A stretch of DNA of 64,000 nt, taken from the NCBI GenBank assembly GCA_001314865.1, contig LJZR01000018.1, positions 1 to 64,000 on the forward strand. The letters run 5' to 3'. Positions 1 to 8,541 of the stretch are shown in pieces. The translations under genes were made by a program, and so were the position numbers. Source of the stretch: Phormidesmis priestleyi Ana (GTDB taxonomy: Bacteria > Cyanobacteriota > Cyanobacteriia > Phormidesmidales > Phormidesmidaceae). Numbering within the stretch: the first letter of the stretch is position 1; every line of letters begins with the position of its first letter. The notes below the pieces were generated by a model that ran no database searches, was not told the origin of the DNA, and saw only the letters and a list, made by a program, of their open reading frames with translations.

Positions 1-119
1 TATCAGTGATTTCTGTGATCGCTTGACCCCTATCTGCGCTCCTCTAATATCCTCTGACATTATTCTCAATGTGACAATTCAAAGGGCGGAATGTGGGGTA
101 AACATTTGTAGGGCTGGTT

Positions 120-1703
120 CTATCTGCTGCTAATGCTTGCGGCGGATACCGGAAAGTTCGGTATAGAGGCGGCTTGATGAGCGCTAGATTTTTGCAAGTG
201 AGTCTGTGACGAATTTGGGGATAGGGAATGGCTTAAGTGCCCCTTTACAGCTGAGGTGCTGGCCGTTGCATTGACACGATGTATCGGCAGCAACACTGTA
301 AAGGTTGTACCTCGGTTTGGAATGCTCTCAACTACAATGCTGCCACCCATTCGCTTTAAAAGCTGCTGCACTAGGGTAAGTCCTAACCCTGAGCCGGTGT
401 TTCCATCTTTGCCAATTACATTGCGATAAAACGGCTCGAATAGCTGTGTGATCTCGGATGGGGAGATGCCTGCTCCTGAGTCCTGCACGGTCAATGCGAT
501 TAAATCGCCCTCATGGGGGGTTGCTGCTACCCAGAGGCGACCGCCCTTGGGTGTGATCTCAATACCGTTGTTAATTAAGTGAATGACTACTTCTTTTAGC
601 TCCGGCTCTACGCCGAGTACTGCTTTAAGATTGGGCGGTATGGTGTAGGCGAGCATGATGCCCCGTTCTTCGGCGATGGGCTGATAGGTGCTGACGATGC
701 CGGGGATAATGTCCGCTAGCTGGATTGGCTGGCGTTCAGGACTGGGGGTCGTTTGAATTTTGAGTAGGTTGATAATGCCGTTAATGAGCGACTTTTGGCG
801 ATCGCACTGAGTGCTAATCATTTCTAGATAACGCTGCCGTTGGGCCGTTTTTAACGTGGGTGAGCCCAGCAGGGTCAGCGCGGTTTTGATGGTGGTAAGA
901 GGCGACTGAAGCTCTTGACCTGCCTTGGATAAAAAGTTGGGTAATAGGGTGTGAGTAGATTCGTTTTTGCTGGCGCTGCGATAGGTGGATAGCTGCGATC
1001 GCAATGACTCCTGCTTTTGTAGCTGCCAGCTCAAAAAGCTTTCCGTCAAAGGCAAGGTTTCACAGCCCAGCACAGCCGCTGGGAAACAGCGATCCCACTG
1101 GCTGCATACCGCATGGCAGGCCAGGGTGCCGTCAGTTGGGGTATCGTCAGTCAGGGTGCCGTCAGTCAGGGTGCTGCCGTCAGATATTTCTCCCCCCTCG
1201 GAGCTTGGTGCTGGCAGGCTGCTCTCGACAATGTTTTTTAACCCTTCGCAAATCGCGCTGGCCGCAACTCCTGACGTAGAGCAATACAGTTTAATGGTGC
1301 GCTTGTCAGCCGCCGGTTGTGTTCCGGGTGGGTTGCGTACGGCGAGTAGAACACACAAGAAGTTACTGGCGATCGCCATGCACAAATATTCTCGTTTCAG
1401 GTCATCGTCCTGATGGGTCGCCAAAGGTCGTAGACTCGCTGCCAAATTCTCCGGCGGATTGCCGATTTGCTCGCCCAGCGTATAAAGGGTACAGCCTTCT
1501 GCCTGCATGCCATATGTCCAAACATCCGTCCACCAGGCATCGTCCTTAGGCAGCTTTAACCACAGTGTCGCCTGTACCTCTTGCTCAATTAAAAACTGAG
1601 TCAGTGACTGTAATGCAGCTTTAAATCCTCGGGGATCGACTGAAACTGACGGTAGCTGTGGCCGAGAACTGACCAGAAGTGTCTGTAAGGATAGAGACGG
1701 CAT
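120..1703 (-). CDS. DICT-domain sensor histidine kinase, phosphoacceptor His replaced by Gln
   Basis: The protein has 527 residues. The N-terminal ~160 residues resemble the cyanobacterial DICT sensory domain. A low-complexity Thr/Asp/Gly linker at residues 176-195 is built from 15-bp DNA repeats. A HisKA-like dimerisation segment follows at about 255-315, then a HATPase_c domain with an N box (INNG), the G1 motif DSGAGIS and the G2 motif GSGLGLTLVQQ. The H box should read SHELRTPL but reads GQELQSPL, so the phosphoaccepting His is Gln263 (codon CAA at 915-917). ATP binding looks intact while autophosphorylation in the usual way should fail. The protein may be a pseudokinase or may act only as a partner of another kinase. 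There is no adjacent response regulator. Confidence 0.85.
   Translation of the reverse strand: MPSLSLQTLLVSSRPQLPSVSVDPRGFKAALQSLTQFLIEQEVQATLWLKLPKDDAWWTDVWTYGMQAEGCTLYTLGEQIGNPPENLAASLRPLATHQDDDLKREYLCMAIASNFLCVLLAVRNPPGTQPAADKRTIKLYCSTSGVAASAICEGLKNIVESSLPAPSSEGGEISDGSTLTDGTLTDDTPTDGTLACHAVCSQWDRCFPAAVLGCETLPLTESFLSWQLQKQESLRSQLSTYRSASKNESTHTLLPNFLSKAGQELQSPLTTIKTALTLLGSPTLKTAQRQRYLEMISTQCDRQKSLINGIINLLKIQTTPSPERQPIQLADIIPGIVSTYQPIAEERGIMLAYTIPPNLKAVLGVEPELKEVVIHLINNGIEITPKGGRLWVAATPHEGDLIALTVQDSGAGISPSEITQLFEPFYRNVIGKDGNTGSGLGLTLVQQLLKRMGGSIVVESIPNRGTTFTVLLPIHRVNATASTSAVKGHLSHSLSPNSSQTHLQKSSAHQAASIPNFPVSAASISSR
1128..1181. repeat. 15-bp tandem duplications inside the DICT kinase gene
   Basis: Three to four imperfect copies of a 15-bp unit containing cagtcagggtgccgt encode a repeated T-D-G-T-L motif in the linker between sensor and kinase core. 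The unit keeps the reading frame. Confidence 0.75.
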
Positions 1704-2079
1704 AGCTCACTAGCAATAAGTACCGGATGTGATAGTTAACCGATTATCAGATCGGCGCACTGCATAAACGCCCGTTCGAAATGCACGGCTAAAATGCATG
1801 AAATGCACTCAAGGTGTTCATAGGGTAATACCACGCTTTCAAGCATCGTCCAATAACCTGGCCAAAATGGCGAACTGACGGCTGCTAAACAGCTGCTAAA
1901 CGGGCTAAAACTCAGTAAAACTACGGCATTAAAAAGCTTTACTAAAACATCCACATTGCGGTGTGATAAAAAACGGTATTTGGGTTGTTTTTAAGCAGGC
2001 AAGGGATATTTACTTAAATATGCCCAGCTTATCGCCAGATATTCGCAGTTCAGCACGAGCAATTTCGGCATTTCTGCGC
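1704..2079. other. Intergenic region with no recognised gene
   Basis: This 376-bp stretch lies between the start of the DICT kinase gene and the end of murE. It should hold the promoter of the kinase. The open frames in it are short and have atypical composition. I see no hairpin with a T-run after murE. Confidence 0.5.
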
Positions 2080-3708
2080 TTAGCGTTTCAGCTTTAGCCG
2101 TTCCATAAGGGCGAATCTCGACTGCTCACGGTCATCAAAATGAATTTTTTCAGTGCCCAAGATCTGATAGTCTTCATGCCCTTTACCTGCGATGACGATG
2201 CCGTCGCCTGCTTTGGCGTTGAGGATAGCGCTACGAATGGCCTCGGCTCTGTCGCAAATGACTTGATCTGCCTCTAACGGCCCCTCAATGCCAGCTACTA
2301 CATCCTGTAAAATTTGTGCCGGATCTTCTGTGCGGGGATTATCAGAAGTGACGATTGCACGGTCGGCTTCTGTATAGGCGATACGGCCCATTTTGGGGCG
2401 CTTGGTGCGATCGCGATCGCCGCCACAGCCAAATACACAAATCAAATCGCCTGAAATAAAGGGCCGCGCCGCCCTCAGCGCGTTTTCTAAGCTGTCTGGC
2501 GTATGCGCGTAGTCTACAATCACGCTGATGTCTTGCGTTGGTTCGTCTGCTGCTGTCGAGACTTCTATTTGAACGCGCTCCATGCGGCCCGGCACACCTG
2601 TAAAGCTGGGTAAGGCGGCAACGATCTGTTCTAGCTCAACACCCATATGCAGTGCGGCGCCCGCTGCTGCCAGCAGATTTTCTAAATTGAACTGACCCAC
2701 CAGCGGCGAGGAAAAGGGCTGTTTCCCAACCGGCGTACATAGCATGCCACTCACGCCAGTTGGCCCATAGGTTAGGGCTTCGGTATACAAGTCAGTGCTG
2801 GTATCGCTTACGCTGTATGTCCATACTTTGTCTTTAAGACCCGATAGCCGGTCGATGAGCTTTTGCCCATAGGCATTCGCCTGGTTGATAATGGCTTTGC
2901 CTTTGAGGTAGTGAGGCCCAAACAGTAGCGCTTTGGCTTCAAAGTAGTCGTCTAAATCTTTGTGATAGTCGAGGTGATCTTGGGTGAGGTTCGTGAAAAC
3001 GGCGACTTCAAAGGGAATGCCCCAGACGCGATGCTGGGCAAGCGCATGAGAGCTAGTTTCCATGACTGCGTTTTGGCAGTTGGCCTGTTGAGCGCTCGCC
3101 AGCGCCTGCTGTAGGTCAATCGGGAAGGGCGTTGTGTGAACGGCTGTTTTTTCGTATCCTGGCCAGCGGGTGTACAAGGTGCCCAGTATGGCTGTTTTTT
3201 GGTCAGCCTGATTCAAAAAGTATTCGATTAAGTGAGTGGTTGTCGTTTTGCCATTGGTTCCGGTAACGCCCACTATCTTCATCGCCTGTGCTGGCCGATG
3301 GTAAAAGGCTGCGGCGAGATCGGCACAAACGGTCGAAAGACTGTCTGCTAAAAGACTGTCTGCTGAAAGACTGTCTGCTGAAAGACTGTCTGCTGAAGGA
3401 CTGTCTGCTGAAGAAGGGCCAATGGTTAAAACTAGCGCTGGGGTCTCGTTTGGGCTCGCCGCTATGGGTTTGGCCTGAAGGGCAGATTGCGAAATGAGAG
3501 CTGCGATCGCTCCTTTTTCAATTGCACCCTGCCAAAACTCGCCACCATCTACACGAGTGCCAGGCATCCCAATGAAAAGATTGCCCGGTGCGATCGCCTG
3601 CGAATTGGTTGACAACCCCGTCACTTCTTTTTCCCAATTGGGATGACTCGCCAGATTCTTCGGCACAACAAATCCTGGCAGCTGTGAAAAAAGTTCTTTG
3701 AGCAGCAT
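2080..3708 (-). CDS. murE: UDP-N-acetylmuramoyl-tripeptide synthetase (MurE)
   Basis: This cytoplasmic Mur ligase adds the third amino acid to UDP-MurNAc-L-Ala-D-Glu during peptidoglycan synthesis. The P-loop GVTGTNGKTTTTHL and the motif DNPRTEDP are both present. The latter is the signature of enzymes that add meso-diaminopimelate rather than lysine. The 542-residue length is slightly above the family norm because residues ~100-125 contain an in-frame run of S-A-D-S-L repeats, encoded by a 15-bp tandem repeat at 3335-3413. The insertion lies in the N-terminal domain before the ATPase core. The start ATG at 3708 sits downstream of a purine-rich AAAAAGGAAG stretch. The glutaredoxin-like gene upstream on the same strand may be co-transcribed. 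Confidence 0.95.
   Translation of the reverse strand: MLLKELFSQLPGFVVPKNLASHPNWEKEVTGLSTNSQAIAPGNLFIGMPGTRVDGGEFWQGAIEKGAIAALISQSALQAKPIAASPNETPALVLTIGPSSADSPSADSLSADSLSADSLLADSLSTVCADLAAAFYHRPAQAMKIVGVTGTNGKTTTTHLIEYFLNQADQKTAILGTLYTRWPGYEKTAVHTTPFPIDLQQALASAQQANCQNAVMETSSHALAQHRVWGIPFEVAVFTNLTQDHLDYHKDLDDYFEAKALLFGPHYLKGKAIINQANAYGQKLIDRLSGLKDKVWTYSVSDTSTDLYTEALTYGPTGVSGMLCTPVGKQPFSSPLVGQFNLENLLAAAGAALHMGVELEQIVAALPSFTGVPGRMERVQIEVSTAADEPTQDISVIVDYAHTPDSLENALRAARPFISGDLICVFGCGGDRDRTKRPKMGRIAYTEADRAIVTSDNPRTEDPAQILQDVVAGIEGPLEADQVICDRAEAIRSAILNAKAGDGIVIAGKGHEDYQILGTEKIHFDDREQSRFALMERLKLKR
3335..3413. repeat. 15-bp tandem repeat inside murE
   Basis: About five copies of a unit close to ctgctgaaagactgt run head to tail and encode S-A-D-S-L repeats. 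One copy differs by a single base, giving L-A-D-S-L. Confidence 0.85.
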
Positions 3709-3720
3709 GTGATGTCTTCC

Positions 3721-3776
3721 TTTTTGATGGGGCCTTTTTAATGGGGCCTTTTTAATGGAGCCTTTTTAATGGGGCC
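3721..3776. repeat. 14-bp tandem repeat in the murE leader
   Basis: Four consecutive 14-bp units (tttttaatggggcc with minor variation) start at 3721, 3735, 3749 and 3763. Read on the minus strand they give repeated AAAAAGGCCCC blocks just upstream of the murE start, so each copy contains a ribosome-binding-site-like AAGG. Confidence 0.85.
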
Positions 3777-3803
3777 TTTTTGATCAGGCTTTGCTGGCTG
3801 AGA

Positions 3804-4070
3804 TTATGCCTCAAAGGGGCCTATTTGTGTCTGTATCATCTGTGCCACCTGCTGGGCCGAAGCCCGCGGCGACATGCGTGGCAGCGGTTGCTCAGAGCCA
3901 AGGGGGCACAGTACCGGCACTTCATACTGATATTTTTGAAACCACACTTCATTTTGAGTGATGTCTCGAACCTCTAGCTGCAAAGGCAGTGCTTCTAGTT
4001 TTTCCTGTAGTCCTTCGCATAGGTGACAGCCCGGTTTGCTGTACAAAATCAGCGTTTTCATGAGTGGCAT
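3804..4070 (-). CDS. Glutaredoxin-family thiol protein (DUF836-like)
   Basis: This small protein of 85-88 residues has a thioredoxin fold start, beta strand LILYSKPGCHLC with a CxxC motif (CHLC), and a cis-Pro region EVPVL. It matches the short glutaredoxin-like family often found beside murE in cyanobacteria. It is predicted to be a cytoplasmic dithiol oxidoreductase; its substrate is unknown. Two in-frame ATGs, at 4070 and 4061, could both serve. The second gives MKTLILYSKPGC, the usual beginning for this family, and is slightly preferred. The gene lies upstream of murE on the same strand, about 95 bp away, with the 14-bp repeat block between them. Confidence 0.8.
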   Translation of the reverse strand: MPLMKTLILYSKPGCHLCEGLQEKLEALPLQLEVRDITQNEVWFQKYQYEVPVLCPLGSEQPLPRMSPRASAQQVAQMIQTQIGPFEA

Positions 4071-4495
4071 TAGATGAGGGGGCTTTAGATGAGAATCATA
4101 AATGGGCTTTTGACGTTTTGCTAATGGCTAAACCTGCGCTTGCCCATTCTCTCGCAAAAGAAAGAGGTTAAAACGCCAATGTGTATTGATTCAAAACCTT
4201 AGTTGAGCGGGTTGAGCGTTCTGTATTTTTAGCAATTAAAGGTTCCAAATAAGCTTTTTGGCCAACATCGAATGCGGTATCTTTTGAGGCGAGTTCGGTT
4301 GTCACGGCTTTGAGGAGCCGCCGAAATATTTCAAAAACCTATCGTGAAGGGACTTATAGCGTTTTTTATAACATTCATCTTTTAATGACCGGTATCCCGA
4401 CCGGATTATGCGTGTTTATGAAGTAGGATAAAAATAACTAAATTACGGCATAACTCCCTGGCGTTCATTATCGCCGGTATTAATTGGCATTCATT
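4071..4495. other. Intergenic region between divergent glutaredoxin and cysH genes
   Basis: About 420 bp separate two divergent genes, so promoters for both should lie here. A duplicated 11-mer of the form gcRttcattat occurs at 4461-4471 and 4488-4498, the second copy covering the cysH start codon. No RNA gene or clear terminator is visible. Confidence 0.45.
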
Positions 4496-5308
4496 ATGGT
4501 TCAGTGCATAGAAGCGCCTTCTGCGATCGCGCCTCAAACCCTTTCCTCACTAGAGAAATCAGCAGAAAAATCAGCAGATTCAACCGCGACTCATCAAGAC
4601 TCGCAGGTTCAGCGTCAGCTAGCGCAGCTAGATCTTGACTCACTCAATCAGCAGTTCGAGCAGGCCACTCCTCAAGAGATTTTGGCTTGGTGTACTCACA
4701 ACATTCCTGAAGGTTTGGTGCAAACAGCCTCCTTCAGCCTGCTCGCGATTACCCATATGATCTATAAGGAACTCGTCCATCCAGTTCCGGTCATCTTTTT
4801 AGACACGCTACATCTGTTTCCAGAAACATTAGAAACAGCGCGCAAGGCCAAGGATTTTTACCATCTTGACCTGCGAACCTATCAAGCTGCTGGCGTGAGC
4901 AGCCGCGAAGAATTTGCCCAGCGCTACGGCGATAAGCTATGGGAGCGCGATATCGATCAGTTTTATCGCCTTACCAAAGTAGAACCTCTACAGCGTGCGC
5001 TCGATGAGCTCAATGTAACGGCCTGGATTACGGGTCGCCGTCGCGATCAGTCTGAAACTCGTGAAAATTTGCCGATTATTGAGCGCGTTGAGGGCGGACG
5101 GCTCAAAATTAATCCATTGGCCAATTGGACCAATCAAGATATTTGGGCCTATATCACGAGTCAAAAAGTGCTGTATAACCCACTGCACGATCAGGGCTAT
5201 AGCAGCATTGGCGATGAACCGTTAACGACGCCGACCGCTGCTAACGAAGATGAGCGGGCTGGTCGCTGGCGGGGCAGTGAAAAAACAGAATGCGGCATTC
5301 ATTGGTAG
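4496..5308 (+). CDS. cysH: Phosphoadenylyl-sulfate reductase (thioredoxin-dependent)
   Basis: The enzyme reduces PAPS to sulfite in assimilatory sulfate reduction. The sequence has the adenylyl-binding region VIFLDTLHLFPET, the conserved TGRRRDQSETR, and the C-terminal catalytic motif ECGIH with the single redox cysteine. The CC...CxxC cysteines that bind the 4Fe-4S cluster in APS reductases are absent, so the PAPS-specific, thioredoxin-dependent type is indicated. A TTG at 4484 would extend the frame by four codons, but the ATG at 4496 is the natural start and gives 270 residues. The gene appears monocistronic; the next gene starts about 100 bp downstream. Confidence 0.93.
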   Translation: MVQCIEAPSAIAPQTLSSLEKSAEKSADSTATHQDSQVQRQLAQLDLDSLNQQFEQATPQEILAWCTHNIPEGLVQTASFSLLAITHMIYKELVHPVPVIFLDTLHLFPETLETARKAKDFYHLDLRTYQAAGVSSREEFAQRYGDKLWERDIDQFYRLTKVEPLQRALDELNVTAWITGRRRDQSETRENLPIIERVEGGRLKINPLANWTNQDIWAYITSQKVLYNPLHDQGYSSIGDEPLTTPTAANEDERAGRWRGSEKTECGIHW

Positions 5309-5411
5309 CTTAAAAAATTAGATCACGCCCGAACTTTCTTAGGCCCCTTTCTTAGGATCATAGTGTCATGGCAAAGTTTGAGTGTGACGTAATTTACTAT
5401 CAAGGGCTTTT

Positions 5412-6920
5412 TTGACTGTGACCGCCTTACCGACGACTGCTTTTATCGACCCCACAGGGGACAATCATGATGAAATTAAGGCGCTGCTGAGCCAAGTGAC
5501 GACGCTGCTGCTAGAAGAAATGTCTCAGGCTATGGCGCGATCGCCCCTTCCTGACCCTTTGCCGCTCAGTCAGCTACAGCAGCAGGCCCAGATTCCTCAT
5601 CACTCTGTTCCGTTCGCCCAATTGTTAGAACAGGTGCGATCGCACATCCGTCATTCCATGAATGCGGCCCATCCTGGCTATATCGGCCATATGGACTCTA
5701 TCCCCACCACCCTCTCAATTGTGGGCGATCTGCTGGTTGCTGCGCTTAACAACAACATGCTCAGCGTAGAAATGTCTCCTGTTTTTTCGCGGCTAGAGCC
5801 TTTGGTGATGCAGCAGCTCGCCGCTCAGTTTGGCTGGGGCAAAGGCGCTGGCGGCGTGATGGTCAGCGGCGGTAGCTTGGCTAACTTACAGGCGCTAACA
5901 GTCGCTCGCAATCTCCATTTCAACGCCTTAGAAAAAGGCATTGTTGGCCTTGCCCGTCAGCCAGTGTTTTTTGTTTCAGAAGTGGCCCACACCTCAATGC
6001 AAAAGGCCGCAATGATGATGGGTTTGGGGTCTCAGGCGGCGATCGCTGTGCGCACCAATGCCAACTCACAAATGGATCTTGATGACCTAACGGCTAAACT
6101 CGCGCAGGCTAAAACAGCTAATCAGCAGCCATTTGCTTTAGTGGCAACAGCTGGCACGACGGTAACCGGTAACATTGACCCGATTGCCGAGATGAGTGCG
6201 ATCGCCCATGCCCATCGCCTGTGGTTTCACGTTGATGCAGCTTATGGTGGCGCCCTCGTATTTTCGCCCGCACACCGCCATTTGCTCAGCGGCATTCACC
6301 AAGCCGACTCCATCACATTTAATCCGCAAAAGTGGCTGTATGTTACTAAAACATGCGCAACTGTTTTGTTTAAAAACTTTGATACGCTCAAGCATCACTT
6401 CCGCATTGTTGCGCCCTACATGAGCGACGATTCCCAATGGGCCAACCTGGGCGAACTCACCGTTCAAGGCACTCGCCATCCCGATATCTTAAAGCTGTGG
6501 CTGTCTTTGCAGCATATCGGTATCGCAGGCTATGCCGATATTATTCGCCATAATTACGCGCTGACGGATCAGTTCGTTAGCGCAGTGCTAGCTAGACCTT
6601 TCTTACAACTAGCCAGCAAACCCCAAATGAACTTAGTGTGCTTTCGGCTAGCACCACCGCAGTTAGATGACGCACAGTTAGATGACGCACAGTGGGATGA
6701 TTTAAATCGGCAACTTCAGCAATTTTTGTTGCTAGCGACTCCCTTAGCCAAGGATAAGCCGCTCAGTGAAAAACAGCCGATACCTGTTTTCCTCTCGTTA
6801 CCGATATATAAAGGCCAACGCTGGCTCAAGGCGGTTTTACTCAACCCTTACACCAGCGCTGAGATCATCACGCAGCTATTTAACCAAATAGACTCGTTTG
6901 TCGCTAATTCATTTCACTAG
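5412..6920 (+). CDS. PLP-dependent group II decarboxylase family protein
   Basis: This is a fold-type I PLP enzyme of 502 residues related to aromatic-amino-acid, glutamate and 2,4-diaminobutyrate decarboxylases. The region HPGYIGHMDSIP is typical of the family. The segment WFHVDAAYGG holds the PLP-binding Asp, and SITFNPQKWLYV holds the Schiff-base lysine. The substrate cannot be read from the sequence. The start is uncertain: no ATG fits the N-terminus, and TTG at 5412 or GTG at 5418 are the candidates. A 15-bp duplication (6661-6692) repeats L-D-D-A-Q. The 3' end overlaps the convergent sufE gene by 17 bp. Confidence 0.85.
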   Translation: MTVTALPTTAFIDPTGDNHDEIKALLSQVTTLLLEEMSQAMARSPLPDPLPLSQLQQQAQIPHHSVPFAQLLEQVRSHIRHSMNAAHPGYIGHMDSIPTTLSIVGDLLVAALNNNMLSVEMSPVFSRLEPLVMQQLAAQFGWGKGAGGVMVSGGSLANLQALTVARNLHFNALEKGIVGLARQPVFFVSEVAHTSMQKAAMMMGLGSQAAIAVRTNANSQMDLDDLTAKLAQAKTANQQPFALVATAGTTVTGNIDPIAEMSAIAHAHRLWFHVDAAYGGALVFSPAHRHLLSGIHQADSITFNPQKWLYVTKTCATVLFKNFDTLKHHFRIVAPYMSDDSQWANLGELTVQGTRHPDILKLWLSLQHIGIAGYADIIRHNYALTDQFVSAVLARPFLQLASKPQMNLVCFRLAPPQLDDAQLDDAQWDDLNRQLQQFLLLATPLAKDKPLSEKQPIPVFLSLPIYKGQRWLKAVLLNPYTSAEIITQLFNQIDSFVANSFH

Positions 6921-7335
6921 CTAGCAGCAGCACCTTTTTTTGCATCGTTTTAAAAATGTTGTAGAACCCATTGGCTCGCGAAGGCGTCAAGCTTACATCT
7001 AGCTGGGTTTCTTTAATAAAATCGGGTGTTAGCTGCACAATTTCTGCCGGTGATAGGCCGCCTAGTGCCTCAATTAGCATCGCTAGCAAACCCTTAGTAA
7101 TTTGCGCGTCTGAGTCCCCTTGAAAAGCCACCTTGCCATCGTCAATGCTGGCTGTAATATACACCTGCGAAACGCAGCCAGGTACTTTGTTCTCGGGTAT
7201 TTTTCCCGCTTCTGGAAATGCCTCTAATTTTTTGGCGTACCACAGCAGCTGCTCATAGCGACGCTTTGGCTCACTAATACGCGCAAATCGTTTAACGAGT
7301 TTGTCTAGCTGTGGCGGACGAGAAGAATCGGTCAT
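6904..7335 (-). CDS. sufE: SufE-like sulfur acceptor for Fe-S cluster assembly
   Basis: SufE accepts persulfide sulfur from the cysteine desulfurase SufS and passes it to the SUF scaffold. The 143-residue length fits the family. The key active-site loop VPGCVSQVY carries the persulfide cysteine, and the C-terminal helix region RANGFYNIFKTM is conserved. The first ATG at 7335 gives the expected N-terminus. The gene lies alone on this strand and overlaps the end of the convergent decarboxylase gene by 17 bp. Confidence 0.92.
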   Translation of the reverse strand: MTDSSRPPQLDKLVKRFARISEPKRRYEQLLWYAKKLEAFPEAGKIPENKVPGCVSQVYITASIDDGKVAFQGDSDAQITKGLLAMLIEALGGLSPAEIVQLTPDFIKETQLDVSLTPSRANGFYNIFKTMQKKVLLLASEMN

Positions 7336-7426
7336 GTCTAGGCAGGGGCGTTTAAGTAATGCTTACGCTTTTCTACCATAGCGCTTTTACCAGCCGGCTC
7401 CGGCTCCCTCAAAATCTGTCAAGATT

Positions 7427-7466
7427 AAAAAAGGACGTAGTGCCTAATTGCGCAACGTCCTTTTTT
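7427..7466 (-). terminator. Rho-independent terminator downstream of remA
   Basis: The arms ggacgt (7433-7438) and acgtcc (7455-7460) form a stem flanked by an A-run on one side and a T-run on the other, so it can work in both directions. Its position best fits the end of the remA transcript. Confidence 0.75.
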
Positions 7467-7582
7467 AGTTGTTTTCAGTTGTGAGTACTAATTGTGAGTG
7501 AAGTTTTAGTGACGACTTCTCAGTCACAATAGGCCAATCGCCACTTAAGGCGATCGCTATTTTAATGGTTGTTAAGCGGTGA

Positions 7583-7867
7583 TTAGTCCGAGATATCCTT
7601 TGGCGTAGTCGGTTCTTTAGAGCTGAGGTCTTTTTGTGCAACAAAGCGCTGGGCCACGGTTTCTGGCTGAATAGCTGAGAGGACAACATGTCCTGAATCG
7701 GTAATCATGACTGCACGAGTTCGTCTGCCGTAGGTTGCATCTACCAGTTGCCCGCGTTCGCGAGCTTCGGAAATGATGCGTTTAATAGGGGCAGATTCTG
7801 GGCTAACGATAGCGACTACTCGGTTTGCAGAAACAATGTTTCCAAATCCGATATTGATAAGCTTCAT
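7583..7867 (-). CDS. remA: RemA/DUF370-family DNA-binding regulator
   Basis: The 94-residue protein begins [25 protein letters not shown] and contains [19 protein letters not shown], which is the compact RemA/DUF370 fold. In Bacillus RemA is an oligomeric DNA-binding activator of biofilm matrix and osmoprotection genes; the cyanobacterial role is not established. The C-terminal ~20 residues are a polar tail beyond the conserved core. The gene is monocistronic and followed by a terminator. Three GTTATAAC octamers and a 16-bp palindrome lie 110-170 bp upstream of the start. Confidence 0.88.
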   Translation of the reverse strand: MKLINIGFGNIVSANRVVAIVSPESAPIKRIISEARERGQLVDATYGRRTRAVMITDSGHVVLSAIQPETVAQRFVAQKDLSSKEPTTPKDISD

Positions 7868-7975
7868 GTCTGTTGAATTACGGTTAAAGTGATTAGGGGC
7901 TAATGGCGATAGCCGATCTTGGTAGGATTTGCTTCAGCGCAGACTTCTGGTGTATTTGCGGCTTCTCTTCAATGG

Positions 7976-8034
7976 GTTATAACGCCAGGTTATAACAACG
8001 TCTTAATATCCAGAGATAACGACGTCGTTATAAC
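7976..8034. promoter_or_regulatory. Cluster of GTTATAAC palindromes upstream of remA
   Basis: The self-complementary octamer GTTATAAC occurs at 7976-7983, 7989-7996 and 8027-8034. The last overlaps a perfect 16-bp palindrome, ataacgacgtcgttat, at 8016-8031. This arrangement is typical of operator sites for a dimeric regulator. The regulator is unknown; autoregulation by RemA is one possibility. Confidence 0.5.
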
Positions 8035-8541
8035 AGCGCATTAACCATTTTCACCCTCTATTGGACCCTCTAAAAACGGGTCAAATAATTAGGCTAAAAA
8101 TTGAGAAAAGACATAGATGGAAAAAACACAGATGCAGTCACGAAAAGCAAAATTCATAGACCAAGTCCTTTCAGAATGCAGTGTCCGAACAATAACTGCG
8201 AGTGAAATTCAATGGTGTATGAAACTAACTCGAACTAGACCTTTATATGGTCCATTTCAGCTTCTTACTTGCCCTCTACTATGCTAGCGAAAAAGGAAGC
8301 ATTTGTGTGCTTTTTCTCTAACTTAACTAGCATCTTTAGTGATTTCACAGTTTATCCTTATAAAATAAAGGTTGGATGCCCCAAAAAGGGATATTTTTAC
8401 GTCCGTTAGTCTAACGTCTAAATGACTTCTTCTTTCATTTATTTCTGTCGTCGTTTGAATTGAATAGAGTTGCGTTAGGCGACTCTTATTGCCTGATCTA
8501 GTGCTTTGCTTCAGCGGTGTTTTTTATAGAGGTTTTTGATA
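8035..8541. other. Intergenic region upstream of rqcH
   Basis: About 500 bp of AT-rich DNA lie between the divergent remA and rqcH genes. I see no open frame with coding character and no recognisable RNA gene. A short perfect inverted repeat, cgttagtctaacg, sits near 8405-8417. Confidence 0.4.
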
